Assembly: GCA_026874595.1 (NCBI GenBank)
Contig: CM049314.1
Coordinates: 2,317,318-2,381,317 of the forward strand
Length of the DNA: 64,000 nucleotides
Direction: 5' to 3'
From: Sipunculus nudus
Taxonomy: Eukaryota; Annelida; Sipuncula; Golfingiida; Sipunculidae
The number at the start of each line of letters is the position of its first letter. Positions within the stretch are counted from its first letter, which is position 1. The position numbers were made by a program, and so were the translations under genes. The notes beneath the pieces are model-generated. The model saw only the letters and a program-made list of their open reading frames with translations, had not been told where the DNA came from and searched no databases. This document shows positions 32,940-45,599 of this stretch, piece by piece.

Positions 32940-35554
32940 CACACTTTAAATGTACTAAAGTCAGGCATACGAAAGGCTTTTGAATATGAAACTTTTTCTG
33001 TTAAATATGGTGGTAAAGAACTGTTTATCACTATTATTTATCGGACACCATATGCAAGCAACCACAGGGTTAGATCAGCTACACTCTTTAGTGAATTTCC
33101 TGACTTCGTATCGAATCTTCTAACGGACTACCAGAATATTATCATTGCCGGAGACTTTAATATACATTAAAATAGAACAGCTGATGTGGATACTGCTAGT
33201 TCAATGGAAGTAGCAGTAACCTTTGGATTGAAACAACAGGTACGTTCACCGTTCTAGGAATACACTTGATTTAATAGGTACCATGAAGGAATCACCAGTT
33301 GACTTGTCGATGCCAATTTCGACTTATTTCATTAATGATCACTGTTTTGTGAGTACGAAACTGTCTGTTTCTTAACCTGGTCTAGTTAGAAATCGAATTA
33401 AAACTAGGAACATGAATCGATGGACCTTTGGTTCATTTAGAAAATCTTTGCATAAGGTAGCGGCTAAGATTCTTGCTCTAAGTAACATCACTGATGCAGT
33501 GGATATATATCAGCAAGGTTTAACACGGGCACTAAATGGACATGCAGCCATCAGGGATAAAACAGTTACCATTTGAAATCGGGTGCCATGGTTTACCATT
33601 GATCTAAACAGAGTTCACAAATATGACCACTGTATAAAGGAAGGTCATAAAGCTAAGATCTTTTAGTTTTGGGGATGAAAACAAAATAGTATGGAACTGT
33701 TATACATGTACAAGGTATATGTTAGATGGGCTAAAAGCAATAACACAAATGACTTGATAATTACTGCGGAAGGTGACACAGGAAACCTGTTCTCCACCCT
33801 GGACAAACTGACGGGACAACTATATGGATACTCCCATGCCTGACGGTGAAGATCAAGACATCGGAGTCTCATTTGCCAATTTCTTCTATGAAAAATTCAT
33901 GAAAAAAGAAAAGTTGACCCATGTGTCAAATTTAATCCTTCAGTTAAGAGCTGCTCACCATTCGACTTTAATTACCATATTAACGAAGAGGAAATTCACA
34001 ATATCATCCAGGGAGCTATATAAGCCTACGACTTGCTCAAATGATCCGATCCCAAGTAGCATCGTGAAGACACAAAGTGATTTACTGTTGTCAGCGATAA
34101 CACATACATGTATAACACATCTATTGTAAATTTAATATTCAACGGTGGAGTATTTCCGGAAACTGTAATATCTGCGGTCATAGAACCAGTACTGAAAAAA
34201 GGAAGGGCCTTGACCTAGCCTCAGCCAATTACAGACCAGTCAGTAATCTGACATTTCTCTCCAAAATCATAGAGAAATCTCGGCAGTTCATTTCAACAGA
34301 CACATAAACAAGTCTCATCTACACTACCAAATTATCAAAGTGCATACAGGGCTGGATTAAGCATGGAAACGCTGCTGTTCCTAATATGTAATGATATTCT
34401 ATGGGATATGGAAAATCAGTGTATCACTTCAGTCGTAGCAATAGACTTGTGTGCTACTTTTGATACGGTTGACAATCTGTTTCGGGGTCACGGATAATGC
34501 GGCACAATGGTTTTCAACATATTTAAAGGACAGGAAGTTTACCGTTCAGATAAATGATAAACATTCACATCCAGTTGTTATTGATTATTCCATACCACAA
34601 GGATCAATACTTGGACCAACACTGTTCTCGTGTTATTGTAGTACTCTAGGCGATCTCGCCGAAAACAGGTCAGAATCGATATGGGGTTATGCGACTGACA
34701 GCACTTTTGTGGAAAAGTTTAAAGCTGTTGATCCTGACGCTGAGTTACATACATTGGACAAACTGGAAAAAGTGTCATTAGATGTTAAACATTGGATGAA
34801 TGGAAATTGGTTGAAAATGAATGATGCAAAAATAGAGTTTGTGGTCAACTCTTTGATTCAGCGGTCTAAGTGCATAAACCTAATGGATTTAAATTGGATA
34901 GTGAACTTTTACTACAAAAATGCAGCTTTGTGTAACATCAATAGAATCCGAAAAATTTCTATAGATACCTAACTCAGGGATATGGAAAGATTCTAGGATC
35001 GGCCACGGTTCTGTCATTGTTTGACTATGGAAACAGTCTTTTTTACGGGAGTACCTGATAACACGCCAAGACCTCTGCAGCTTCTTCCGAAGTATGCGGC
35101 CAAAGTCATAACAAACAAAAAGAAATTTTACACTGCAATGAAGCCTTGACACAATAACACTGGCTGCCAAATCGACCAAGACTCAGTTTGATACCTGCTT
35201 CTTGCTAACAAGTCCCTTCATAATATGGCCCCAGAGTACATGAGTCAGTTATTGAACTTTAAAAAGACAACTAGCGAACGAGAAAAATCAGTTGATAATA
35301 TACATTTAGAAGTACAATTTACCAAGAAAAACTTTTCATGATCGTTGTTCCATATATGATCTCCGGTCTTCAAGCAGTGTCAATAATTTTAAACAGAACT
35401 TGAAAACATCTATGTTTAAAGAGGTTTTTAACTAACGTAACTAAGTCTTGGTTAATATTGATTCATTGTTAAATTGTATCTCCTGAATGTTTTGTAACGT
35501 GCCATTGAAAGTTTTCTTTACTGTATTATGCGCAACATAAATGTGAATGTAATG

Positions 35555-35555
<1 letters not shown>
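32940..35555 (+). pseudogene. Non-LTR retrotransposon (CR1/L2-like), decayed
   Basis: Endonuclease remains: TIIYRTPYASNH near 33035 and the AGDFNIH box at about 33147-33167. RT remains: ANYRPVSNLTFLSKI near 34225, SIPQGSILGPTLF near 34590, and GYATDS (34686) where the active YADD box is expected, so the catalytic pair is lost. The best frame is 34451-34972 (173 codons), ending in the usual WMNGNWLKMNDAKIEF region. The C-terminal end (MFKEVF) is near 35420. Many stops and frame changes show that it is dead. The 3' end runs into a (TA)n array at 35557. The clade name is by similarity from memory. Confidence 0.85.
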
Positions 35556-35605
<50 letters not shown>

Positions 35606-35661
35606 GATGGCGAAAACTACGCTGTAAATTCACTGTAAATTTTCTGAGGGTAACTCTATCA

Positions 35662-35705
<44 letters not shown>

Positions 35706-35742
35706 GATACATAGTAACATTTCTTCGCTTTCTCCTCCGATT

Positions 35743-35786
<44 letters not shown>
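35556..35786. repeat. Three (AT)n arrays close together
   Basis: AT runs at about 35556-35600, 35667-35702 and 35744-35785, separated by short unique stretches. They are followed by GTGTGT and G-rich sequence. Confidence 0.95.
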
Positions 35787-35788
<2 letters not shown>

Positions 35789-35874
35789 TTTGTGAGTGTG
35801 TGTAGATGGGGGGGTAAGGGTGTGTATGCATGCATGTGTTTGCTTATCATCCAAGATATACTATTTCAATTACG

Positions 35875-35940
35875 GAGAGAGAAAGAAAGAGAGTGAAAGA
35901 GAGAGAAAGACAGAGGGGGGATGGGAGAGAAAGAGAGAAT
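35875..35940. repeat. (GA)n-rich low-complexity stretch
   Basis: Purine-only GAGA/GAAAGA sequence with a G run. Confidence 0.9.
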
Positions 35941-36022
35941 GAATTATAAATCAGCGATCACACCAATCCGTATTTTTTCTCAGTAACAGGTATATAGCAA
36001 TGCCAACTTCATTATTACTTAC

Positions 36023-36087
36023 TGCGAGCTTTCCGACCTCTGGTCCGGCTCCAGGTTTGGCTCAGTTTTTTGTTCAAATTCGCCCAT
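36023..36087 (-). CDS. Possible first coding exon, unknown protein
   Basis: On the minus strand, ATG at 36087-36085 (context AAAGGATATGG) opens 21 codons plus two bases, MGEFEQKTEPNLEPDQRSES and onward, ending at the strong donor TCGCA|GTAAGT (36022-36017). The peptide is hydrophilic and acidic, typical of an N-terminus. A TATATAAC-like string about 100 bp upstream (36190 area, minus strand TTATATAC) could be a TATA box. No downstream exon was identified on the minus strand; the next sequence is LINE and gypsy DNA. Confidence 0.35.
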
Positions 36088-36099
36088 ATCCTTTGTCCC

Positions 36100-36980
36100 C
36101 TCCTTCAGAAACAAAATGGTTCAACCGAGGTTAGGTGAAGGAAATTATTACTGAATATACGCATTAGATGGTGGTCTACTCTGAGTCCGTATATAACACG
36201 TGCCAGCTAACAACACCCCTGGTTCAGCCCGTGGTTTATCACTACCAGTGTGTGTTGTAAAATAAACAACATCGCCATGGCTTGGTATGTTTCTTGTCAA
36301 GCTGTGGTAAACCGTAAGGTTATCAACCTTTCAATACCTGTGATTTTTTTTATGCCCAGATTTTGAAAAGTTTGTATAGAGAGCAACTCAGGCCAGACAA
36401 GAGATAACCTGATCAACGGTGACCGGACATTTCTGTGTGGTTTCATACTCCCATGCATGAGCTATGCTTGAGCAAGTATACCAGGGTGGTTTTGGGGTTG
36501 GGGGTTGCGAGTTGTGGATGAGAGTTGCGAGCAGGGCTTATGGTGCTATACGGGAAAGATCTCTCTGTACATATAGAGGGGAGGACGAAAGGTGTTCGGA
36601 GAAGTTTGCCACTAAATATATGGGGGGGGGGATATTTTGAGAGGATTCACCCCTGCATACTTACGTATAAGGGAAGGGGACTGTAAGAAGGGACCCGCCC
36701 CTGAAATAAATATAGTTGACAAAAGGTTATGGGAGGGAGCGGGTGTACCATTGATCTTTTTCTGGGTATCTTTCTTTTTTATTAAAAATGAATAGGTTCT
36801 CAAAAATGCTTTTCAGGATAAAATTAAATGCTTAATGGTATCTACTACTGTTTGTTACAAATAATATATAAAAAATATAAATAGTATGTTAAATTAAACA
36901 AACATCCTCACCCCGAAAGGTAAGATGATTTTTTATAGATTCATGAAATACCAAAACACTGCAAATGTTCAATATACATG
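36100..36980. other. No gene seen
   Basis: Mixed sequence with a G run at 36622-36630; no supported frame or element. Confidence 0.5.
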
Positions 36981-36982
36981 TA

Positions 36983-37165
36983 CAGTAAAACCTCGTTGTG
37001 TCGATCTCGCTTAAGTCGAATACCCCGCTTATGTCGAAGTTACAGACTCGGTATTCCGGACAACTCTAGTTAATTATTACCAAATAAAACCCGCTTGTGT
37101 CGAAGCTCGGATGTGACTAAGTTTTCTGAAGGTCGCTTCGACTTCGACACAACGAGGTTTCACTG
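36983..37165. mobile_element. Pogo/Tigger-like MITE
   Basis: The ends CAGTAAAACCTCGTTGTGTC and (reverse complement of the right end) CAGTGAAACCTCGTTGTGTC form ~24-bp inverted repeats flanked by TA on both sides (36981-36982, 37166-37167). The CAGT(N)AAACCTCGTT start and the TA target are characteristic of the pogo/Tigger branch of Tc1/mariner. The 183-bp body has no transposase. Confidence 0.88.
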
Positions 37166-37189
37166 TATATAATATACATATACAGCATA

Positions 37190-37974
37190 TACAGTGCACT
37201 CCCGCCTGACGATCACTCGTTTAACACGATCATCCCTCTAATACGACCGCTGTATTTGGTCCTAGACAAATCTAATGAAAACCATAATCATAATCTAAAG
37301 CCTCCGGCTTACAGCACTCCCGGCTATGATGTCCATGGGCCTTTTTTTTTTTTTGTCCTGGGCCATCAGCTGAATGCTTGTATCTCAAACACTGGCCGTG
37401 TATACAGGTGGTGTGATCATAGGTCGGATGAGCAGTCACACGCTCATCTTTCAGCTTGGTTTCGCGTTAATTAGACAATCACAGTACCATGGGATGTGTA
37501 GGATATCTCACGCATCGATGCTCATTTAAGGCCCGTGTTAAGGCTATATGTATGTCAGAGGGTTAAAAACGCGCTGCTGTAGGATTATTGCTAACAAACT
37601 TCCAGCATTGAATATACACTTTTCTCTTGTTAGTACAAAACTATTTCCACGGGGAATACAAGATTTCTACTTATAATAGTATTTAATAGTATCTATTGGG
37701 CTGATATATGAGAAAACGCTATTTGAAAAATTATAATTTTTATAACTTCGTATATCTCTCTCAGCCAGGTATATATAGCCTTATAAAATTTAATTAAAAA
37801 GACCGAGTTGTTGTAGAGACCCGTATTCTGTGTACAGTTTTCAAGTGGAAATAATCCATAGTTTGGGAGTTACTTGTCCGGGCATCTCTTCATACGACAA
37901 AAATACATAGACACCGGCTGCAATTATTGTACCCTGTACCTCGCTTTTGGAAGCAAGGATTAAATAATAAATGT
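37190..37974. other. No gene; possible second pogo-like end at 37192
   Basis: CAGTGCACTCCCGCCTGACG at 37192 resembles a pogo-type terminus, but I could not find a matching inverted end. The rest is AT-rich. Confidence 0.4.
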
Positions 37975-38960
37975 AATAATTATAATAATAATAATAAATT
38001 TCAATTATAAAGCGTTTATTCAACTGAAAAGTTATCAAAATCGCTTTAGAAAATAAGAGCAAAAGTTGATCAAATGATTACAAAGACATTAATTACTAAA
38101 AACTTTTAAAAAAGTATTACTTATTAAAAGTATCACTGCAAACCCTGATTTCTAAGAACAACCAAATTCTGATATAAAAAACGTTTCAGGATTTCTTTTA
38201 AAAGAAGCTTATGATGGTGAAACTCTGACTGAATGTGGAGGTTCATTCCACAGCCTCGGTGCCACAGTTGAGAAGGCTCTCAAACGACACACTTAAGTTC
38301 TTGCGCCAGGAACCACCAAAACTCTTGGTCTAATGGCCTAAGCTGGATTAATGGAACATAAAAGTTAAAAGGTTCTTATTATAAATAGGCGATAGACCAT
38401 TTATGGCTTTGTACACAAAATATAAACTTTTAAAATCAATGCATTGTGTCACAGGAAGCCAGTGAAGTTCTTTAACTATTGGTGTAATGTGGTCCCGCTT
38501 CTTGGCGTCATTTACAAGGCCGGCTGCTGTATTCTGCACTCTCTGAAGCCGGTCAATTAACTTGCTAGGAAGACGACATAGCAAAGAGCTGGAACAGTAA
38601 ATTCGAGAACTGATAAAAGCAAATATCAAGATTATAAGTGAATCTTGGGTTAGGAATCCCTTTAGCCAAGCTATATTACGCAGGTGGTAGAAAAAACAAG
38701 TGTCAAGGCACAGCCCCTGGATAAAAACTACTCTCAGAATTCTTGCACTATTAGTTGGCACAGCTATAGAGTTAAATATGACAAGAGTTTGCAACTGAAT
38801 TTTTTACCTTTTCTGGTTTGTTAATATAATCAGAACCTCAGTTTGGCACATCGAAACACCTATATCGTGCAGGCAGGATTCAATGGCATATAAACTGGAA
38901 ATTTGATTCTGGTTGATATGATATATAAATTTGATTTGCAGTATTAGTAGTAGTGGTATC
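37975..38960 (-). pseudogene. Non-LTR retrotransposon 3' end (CR1/L2-like)
   Basis: Minus-strand frame 38794-38348 carries the usual RT C-terminal segment (LPSKLIDRLQRVQNTAAGLV, then HWLPVTQCIDFKSLYFVYKA). Upstream frame 39073-38804 adds AIESCLHDIGVS. After the stop the frame shifts through a degraded YGDRAFS-like end to an (ATT)n tail at 37976-37999, the expected 3' tail type. It is a 5'-truncated, dead copy of a family different in sequence from the LINE at 32940. Confidence 0.85.
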
Positions 38961-39074
38961 CAATTGGTAAAGTAAGATTCCCTGGTTGTCAGGAAGGAAG
39001 AGCCATTCACGTGTTCTCTAGCGCCTGAGTAATACAGCCATGAGCCAAATGGCCCAGTATATATTGACGGCACT

Positions 39075-40726
39075 TGGTCAAGTTACTATGACGTGCTGAG
39101 GGGCTAAACGTTAATCGACATATATAAGGGGAGTTTGTTGATAGTGCCCGCCACAATTGTATAGCTCCTTGTCATTCACGTTTTAACTAATAGACTTTTT
39201 TTGGCCTAGTAATAACAACCATTCCAAATTTGGACGGACCTTTCGGCCGTATGGTGATTATGAACTTTAATTGTTATGTAATTACTTTATTATTAGTATT
39301 AGTAGTATAATCATCATTATCATCATCACAGAGATCAGCATGTAGATCAATCTCCACCTACCGTATGTTTATGGGTTTAGTGGTCATATATGTCACCACA
39401 TATGTAGAGTCACCATAATTCTGATGATGTGTACTTCACAAGCGCGGACAATAACATATGAATTCAAACACCATAAAAATGCGTGTCACAGTTTAACAAA
39501 TCTGTTTTAGCATCACAGGTCCGCTCTGCTCGCAGAAGGAAGGTGGTTACTATTCATGTTATGTTTTTATCGTTATTGATTTTTTAAATATAGCTTATTG
39601 GTCATTACGTTGCTTTGTCAGTTAACACTTAGCTTTCAAAAGTTGCACAGATTGGTATAAACTTGTTTAGAGGATCAGGGTAACATAAGGAACCATCTTT
39701 TACATTTTAGGTAATCTTTATCGCCACAATACGTGTTGCCTTGGCCTTTGATTAACAGGCTCTCCCAGCTTTCATACAATTGAAACGTATTTCAGTAATC
39801 AAGAGTACCTCCAAAAGTTAATAGATATTTTTTTAAAATATGTTTTACGTTTCGAGTACAGCTGCCTACCAAATAACCAACCAACCAACCAATCAACAAA
39901 TAACAAACCACGATAAAAACATTTTTGACCAGATATAATAAAATGAGATAGAGATACATGTACCTCCATTCTCCACCTTAATGTGAAGACACCTCAGACT
40001 GGTTTGAAACCTCACTTGGTGGTCTTGCCAGGTAGTGGCGGCGCCTGTCGACATTAGCAGTAACTAAGTCGGAGGGGTCGTGGAGTTCATCAGATTGAGG
40101 GGATCACGTCAGACGGGAAGATATCACCTTGAAACCCAGGACGCAACCGGTGAAACCTAGATTAATACACACTGATACGTATCCAGGTACTGTAAGCTGT
40201 GTATAAGGTAGGTGAGGGTGATTTATAGAGTCACGTATTTCAGAAACTCATGTTTATATTTTATTACAAACTTGCTTGTTTCAAAACTGTGCTTTTTGTG
40301 GCCTAAAGTTGTTGGGCGATAAACGGTGATTTTGAGAACTGTTCATGGTTAAATGATGTTATAACCATATCTCTATGATTACAACGTTACGTCAGCTTGA
40401 TAACACAGTACAGCCAGCGCCATATGCATTTTGCTGATGGCGCCAGTGAATGTCAATTAAGATATCAACTGCTTTTACTATTTTCAGTCCGTGTATGTAA
40501 AATTTTTGAGCGAATATAGAATACCTCAGGCACCCTGGTTCACTAGTGTCATGAACAGCCGTGTAGCAGCTACCTAATTATCAGAACGTCCTAAAGAGGG
40601 CAATACATTTGATGGGGATAGAGAGGAAAATGGGGTTTAGTCTTTTTTGGGTTCATTTTAAATAATAGAAGAGTTGTGATGTGACTTGTAACCTCCTAGC
40701 CCATAAGAATGAACTCCTCAATTGCT
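39075..40726. other. No gene seen
   Basis: AT-rich sequence with a small (CCAA)n run at 39878-39893. No frame, RNA gene or element was recognised. Confidence 0.5.
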
Positions 40727-41569
40727 TTTTTAGCTCAGCTGACTATAAGTCATCTGAGCTATAGTCGTGGTCCATTGTCCGTCGTCCGTCCGTAGATGTG
40801 GCACGTTTTGAAACCGTAAGACCTAGGAATCCAAAATTCAGCATAATGTTAGATGTCCCCAAGATCTCCTACCAAGCCGAAAACTGGGTCTTTGCGACTT
40901 CGTTCCTTTGAGAAATTAAGGAAAAACCTCAATTTTTTATTAAAATCCTATTTTCACACTTCAGGACTGCCTAATATCAAAACCACTCATCTGTTTTTCC
41001 TCATATTTACCATAAATATTCCTATATATACTTCCTATGTACATGCCAGAAATTAAGTCTGTAAAGTATAAATTCTTTAAGTTATGGGCTCAAACATAAT
41101 GGACTTTGTAAAAAATCAGGAAAATAATAATTCACTTAACATGAACAATTTTGAAACTAGAGTCTATTTTCTCAAGTATATAACTATGTTTAATTAAGAT
41201 TCAATTGTTTACCAAAAATTAGATCTGAATTTTGTAAATTTTTTAAGTTATAAGCATAAAAAAAAATCAGTACCTTAAATTTTGTCCAACTTTGACCATG
41301 GCACGTTTTTTTCCTGTAAGCACCATTGATTTAATTTTCATAGCATGTAAACATAAATATTTAGTTTGTCTAAATCTGAAATTTGAAAATAAAAGCTTGA
41401 AAATTAAGCTAGTTATTGATTTTTTTTTTCTGTAGTCACTTGCTTTGATTACAGATGCAGGGTCCCACTCCAGGTCACTGGAAGTCAGCTATGCCAGGGT
41501 TTCTGATTTGTTACAGTCACTGGGGGAGATCCCCTGCTGTGACAGGTGTACAGTTATTCTCATATCATC

Positions 41570-41602
<33 letters not shown>

Positions 41603-42617
41603 CAAACCCAACCCACCAAGTGTTATGCAGTAATTGTTATTGTTTTCACTGTATCTCCTTAATTGTATTGCTGTTTCCACTCCGATATGCAAAAACTTTC
41701 CTTGAAAAAATAATTCAACTTCAAGGTGTACTCCAGAAGATGCAATGTTGTGTAATGTAGCATTTTTAAAGAAATAAATTTTCTTTTAAATGATTTTAAC
41801 AAATATAAATGAACCCGTCAGTATGCTTAAATTATTATAAAATATGAAGCACATTATGGATAAATGAAGACACAATTAAAAATTGTAAAATCTAAATCAA
41901 GTATTATTTTTAGATATTTATTGTTTTGCAGATTTAAAAGATATATTTTGTGGTAAAAAATAAATAAACATTTGTATGCATGATGTGGTGTTATCTGACA
42001 AAATTGAGATTTATGATGATGCAATTGAGAATTATGAATCAACTTTTATATTCAGATATATATGTTAAATTGGAAATGTATAGAAATATAAACTTAAATT
42101 AAAAAATAAATGATGTGATAAAAAAAATCAGGATTTAATACAAACATTTGTTCATTATTTTCCTGCCTCAGCAGAATTTGAGATCAGGCTTTGTTTGCCC
42201 TGTTTTATGTTGTTAATTAGCTATATTTCAACTGTATACATTTCATAAAAAAATACATATATATTTAATAATATATATTATACAAAAAAATAGATTCAAT
42301 TGAACAAATGTGTAAACTACTGAAATGTCAACAGTTAATCGAAAAACCAACTAATGATCATGGTAATAGTACAGATCATTTGTTCACAAACTGCTCACAT
42401 GCTTTAGTTTCAACATTAGGAAACACATGGTCAGGTCACAAAATATTTTTTGCAACAATTTCTTGCTCATCAATACAAACCAATCATATAAACCAACCAT
42501 GGCCTTTATTACCTCTTCCTCTTACACTTTATCTCCATTAGATATTATATTAGATTTTTACCTTCAAGGTTAAGTTAGCTGAGCACAGTGACCCATAGGT
42601 CCCTTGTTTCAGTGACT
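40727..42617 (+). repeat. Dispersed repeat, copy 1
   Basis: Starts with a near-palindrome AGCTCAGCTGAC...GTCATCTGAGCT followed by GTCCGTCGTCCGTCCGT, and ends TAGCTGAGCACAGTGACCCA then TAGGTCCCTTGTT. Copy 2 lies at 54395-55918. Copy 1 holds a C run of about 29 bases (41572-41600) and about 350 bp after it that copy 2 lacks. The conserved short frames shared by both copies (for example 40853 and 54530) are repeat sequence, not genes. Confidence 0.92.
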
Positions 42618-44099
42618 GACGCAATGTGGAGTCCATAGATTGCACCTGCAGTTAACTGTGATTATAACACTCCATACACAACTGTTAGATTTTACATATA
42701 TCCACTGATTAATGTTCAGTACATCTATGTGTATTGTATATTTGACCACAAAAAAACATTAGGGGACCTACTGTTCTCTTCTCAGTCCTATTTTGCACCA
42801 AGGAAGTTAAAATATGAACATAATAGTACACAGGCTTTGAGCCTTATACAGGACTGCCACCTAATGCAAGATGTCTACCGGGGCTGTTAATGCTTCAATT
42901 CTCTCTGGACAAATAACATCGGTTGTTGATGTTACAGGTGATTCATGCTTTCCAGAATGGTTATTTTTTCATACAGGCCTTTCGACATGCAACATGATGT
43001 GGACATTGGTTTAATAAAACCATAGGAAATATTTTTATTCAATTTTCTTTCTGAGAGTAATAGATCGTATCGTGCTATAAACCCAGTTAGCCCTTTGGTG
43101 GGCCGGCGACGCAACAGAAACCTGAAACCTGTTGCGTTGTTGCGGCGGCTAGTAACGTCCAAGTATCTGACTGTTATGTATGTCTTTTACATATCTGACG
43201 TCTGGTACAGTTCGATCTGGAAGAGACAGAGATATATGTGATTATTATACATGACCTTCAGTGAACATATCCATGAGCAAGACTCGAACCAGCGACCATC
43301 TGCAGAGAAGTCCTGAGCTCTACCACATGACAGGCCTCGAATTTGATGACCTTGCCGGTTAAAATTGGCTGGCTGTCGTCAGCCACAAATCCTCACTGCG
43401 TCCTTCTTGTCTGTACAGATCCTGTCATATCCACGCTGTGTTCAGTTGTAAAAACCCACGTACCTCTTATTTAACAAATATAGTATATAAATAAATACTG
43501 GGAACACCATTAATATATCTGTATCATTCTATATCTATTATCATCGTCCAAATTAGGCCTGCTATTAAATTATGACCTGGTAAAAAAAATCCCATTTCCC
43601 AACCATGTCCGTGTCTCCATTTCACCCACCGTCGTCACGATAGTTTTGAAGACGGGCCAAAGATGACTAGGGGTCACCTGATGACTATTTGTTTGTGAAT
43701 GATGAATAAAACATACTGGGATATGTTTTTTTTTCTTATTTAGACTTTATTCCAAATAAAATAATGCAAACAAATGAAAAAAATGAAAGCTGCCTGTCAA
43801 ATTTCTTTGTTGCCTGTCAAGTTCAAATTTGACAGGCAGCAGTAGCTTGTCATTTCCAAAAATGAAATTCGAGGCCTGCATGAGCAATGAAAACTTGTTG
43901 AAACTTGTTGGAAAATGGGGGTATTTAAGTTTTAATAGACAAAAGATGTTTCTGGGTGAATGAGCATGATCACGTGAGTTGGTGTTGTTGTCAAAGTGTT
44001 GGGGGAACCCCAGTTGTGATGACGTCATTTATAGTGGGCGAAATTGACCCTAGACCAAATCGTCAATTCATATGTTTGACATGGAAATGTGTAGTAGGC
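42618..44099. other. No host gene; tRNA-like repeat inside
   Basis: Apart from the tRNA-like repeat near 43270-43335 and a short inverted duplication of GCTGCCTGTCAA around 43788-43840, nothing was recognised. Confidence 0.5.
43270..43336 (-). repeat. tRNA-derived short repeat (SINE-like)
   Basis: The minus strand shows a box A-like GTCATGTGGTAGAGCTCAGG and a box B GGTTCGAGTCTTG. Acceptor-stem pairing is poor, so a functional tRNA is unlikely. Confidence 0.55.
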
Positions 44100-44139
44100 C
44101 TAGTATGACGAGGAAAAATGATGGGGAGAGACCCCCCAA

Positions 44140-44335
44140 CCTCCCCCCCCCCCCCACCCCCCCCCCCCCCGGTGGCCCTGTAATAGGTAGAATGATAATA
44201 ATGAATGATAAATAATGAGGAATAATGATGGGGGAGACCCCCCAAACCCCCCCCCCCCCCTGTAATAGGTAGAATGATAATAATGAATGATAAATAATGA
44301 GGAATAATTGGGGGGAGACCCCCCCCCCCCGAGGG
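44140..44335. repeat. C-run tandem repeat (~75-bp unit)
   Basis: Three units of the type TGTAATAGGTAGAATGATAA plus ATGAGGAATAATG with GGGGGAGACCCCCC and long C runs at 44145-44171, 44249-44260 and 44319-44330. The opposite strand has several G runs, so quadruplex formation is possible. Confidence 0.85.
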
Positions 44336-45599
44336 AATCAGTAGGAAAAGATCATAGAGAAATGGCACGGGAACGAGGCAACATGGCGGCATTGGTTTAG
44401 GAAAGACGGAGGGGGAGGAATACAGGATACAAATGATAGAAAATTTAGAAGGAATGGACAAATAGACAGTTATCAGTGACAGTATGTGTTACTAAATACA
44501 TACATATCTTGCAATTGAAAGGGTGGGCCATTTAAGTTGGCCAGTTTAGGTGCCTGAGGTATTCTATATTCGTACCAAAATGTTGACAATATATGTACTG
44601 GTATGTGTTTTTATTTTTTAAATATTTATATTAATATGTTAATTGATAATTATTATATGGCTATGCAGTTTTTCATTAATTGCATTATTAGCGAACCTGT
44701 GAGCTGATGCGATGGTGTGGCGTCGTCCGGCGTCCGTCCGGCGTCCGTCGTCTGTACGTTAACCCATACTATCTTGAAAACAGCAAGAGTTAGCATCACC
44801 AAATTTTATGCAAAAAATTAGTCATCTAAAAAACTCCATCGGATTTTGCTTATTTTTTGGCTGACTGCATTTTCTTAGATTTTATAGGGAAAAGCTTAAA
44901 AACCTTTAAAAATCTTCTTAACTGAAACTGTCCAGCCAAATTGTCCAATATTTCACAGAAATGATTCCTGGAACAATCTCTCTCAAGTTTGTTCAAATGG
45001 TTCCAGTTCGGAGATTTTTGGCCCAGTTACAGGAGGTTGAACTTAGTCATCTGTCCAAAAAAGCACACTAAAATTAAAATCTCAGAAACGGCTAGAGATA
45101 TAATGATCAAATTTTATACCAATGTTTGTCACATATGTCATATCTGATTTTGAGGTATTGGTGGCGCCACCTACATTGATGTGTTTTTTACAAGCAAAAA
45201 TGTAATTTTAAACTCTTCTAGCTTATACACTGATTTATGATGAAACTGTTCAGCTGATTGGTTTAAACTTTACAAGAATTATTCTATGGTAGGGTTCTGC
45301 CAGTTTTATAAGAATAGATTCGGTAAATACAGTTTTAAAAAAGCATTTTAGCCAATTGAAAAAGGCTTTCTGTATTTGAGTACAGATTTGACTTCATGCA
45401 GCCAAGTCAAGAGGTCACTCAGTACAAACAGGTGGGGTCCAGACATCACCATGGCAACTGACCTGGCTGGGGGGGGGGTGTCTAGGCGTCTAGACACAGC
45501 GTCTAGACGTCTGGACACAATGTTTAGATGCAGAATTCCCAGATTATTGGAACTATATCTTTCAACTGTTTGAAAAAACTTGGTTTGCATTTTAAGCGA
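44336..45599. other. Repeat-like sequence, no gene
   Basis: GTCCGGCGTCCGTCCGGCGT at 44727 and GGTGGCGCCACCTAC at 45159 mark it as related to the arrays that follow. A GTCTAGACGTCTGGAC-type run lies at 45479-45515. No supported coding frame. Confidence 0.6.
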
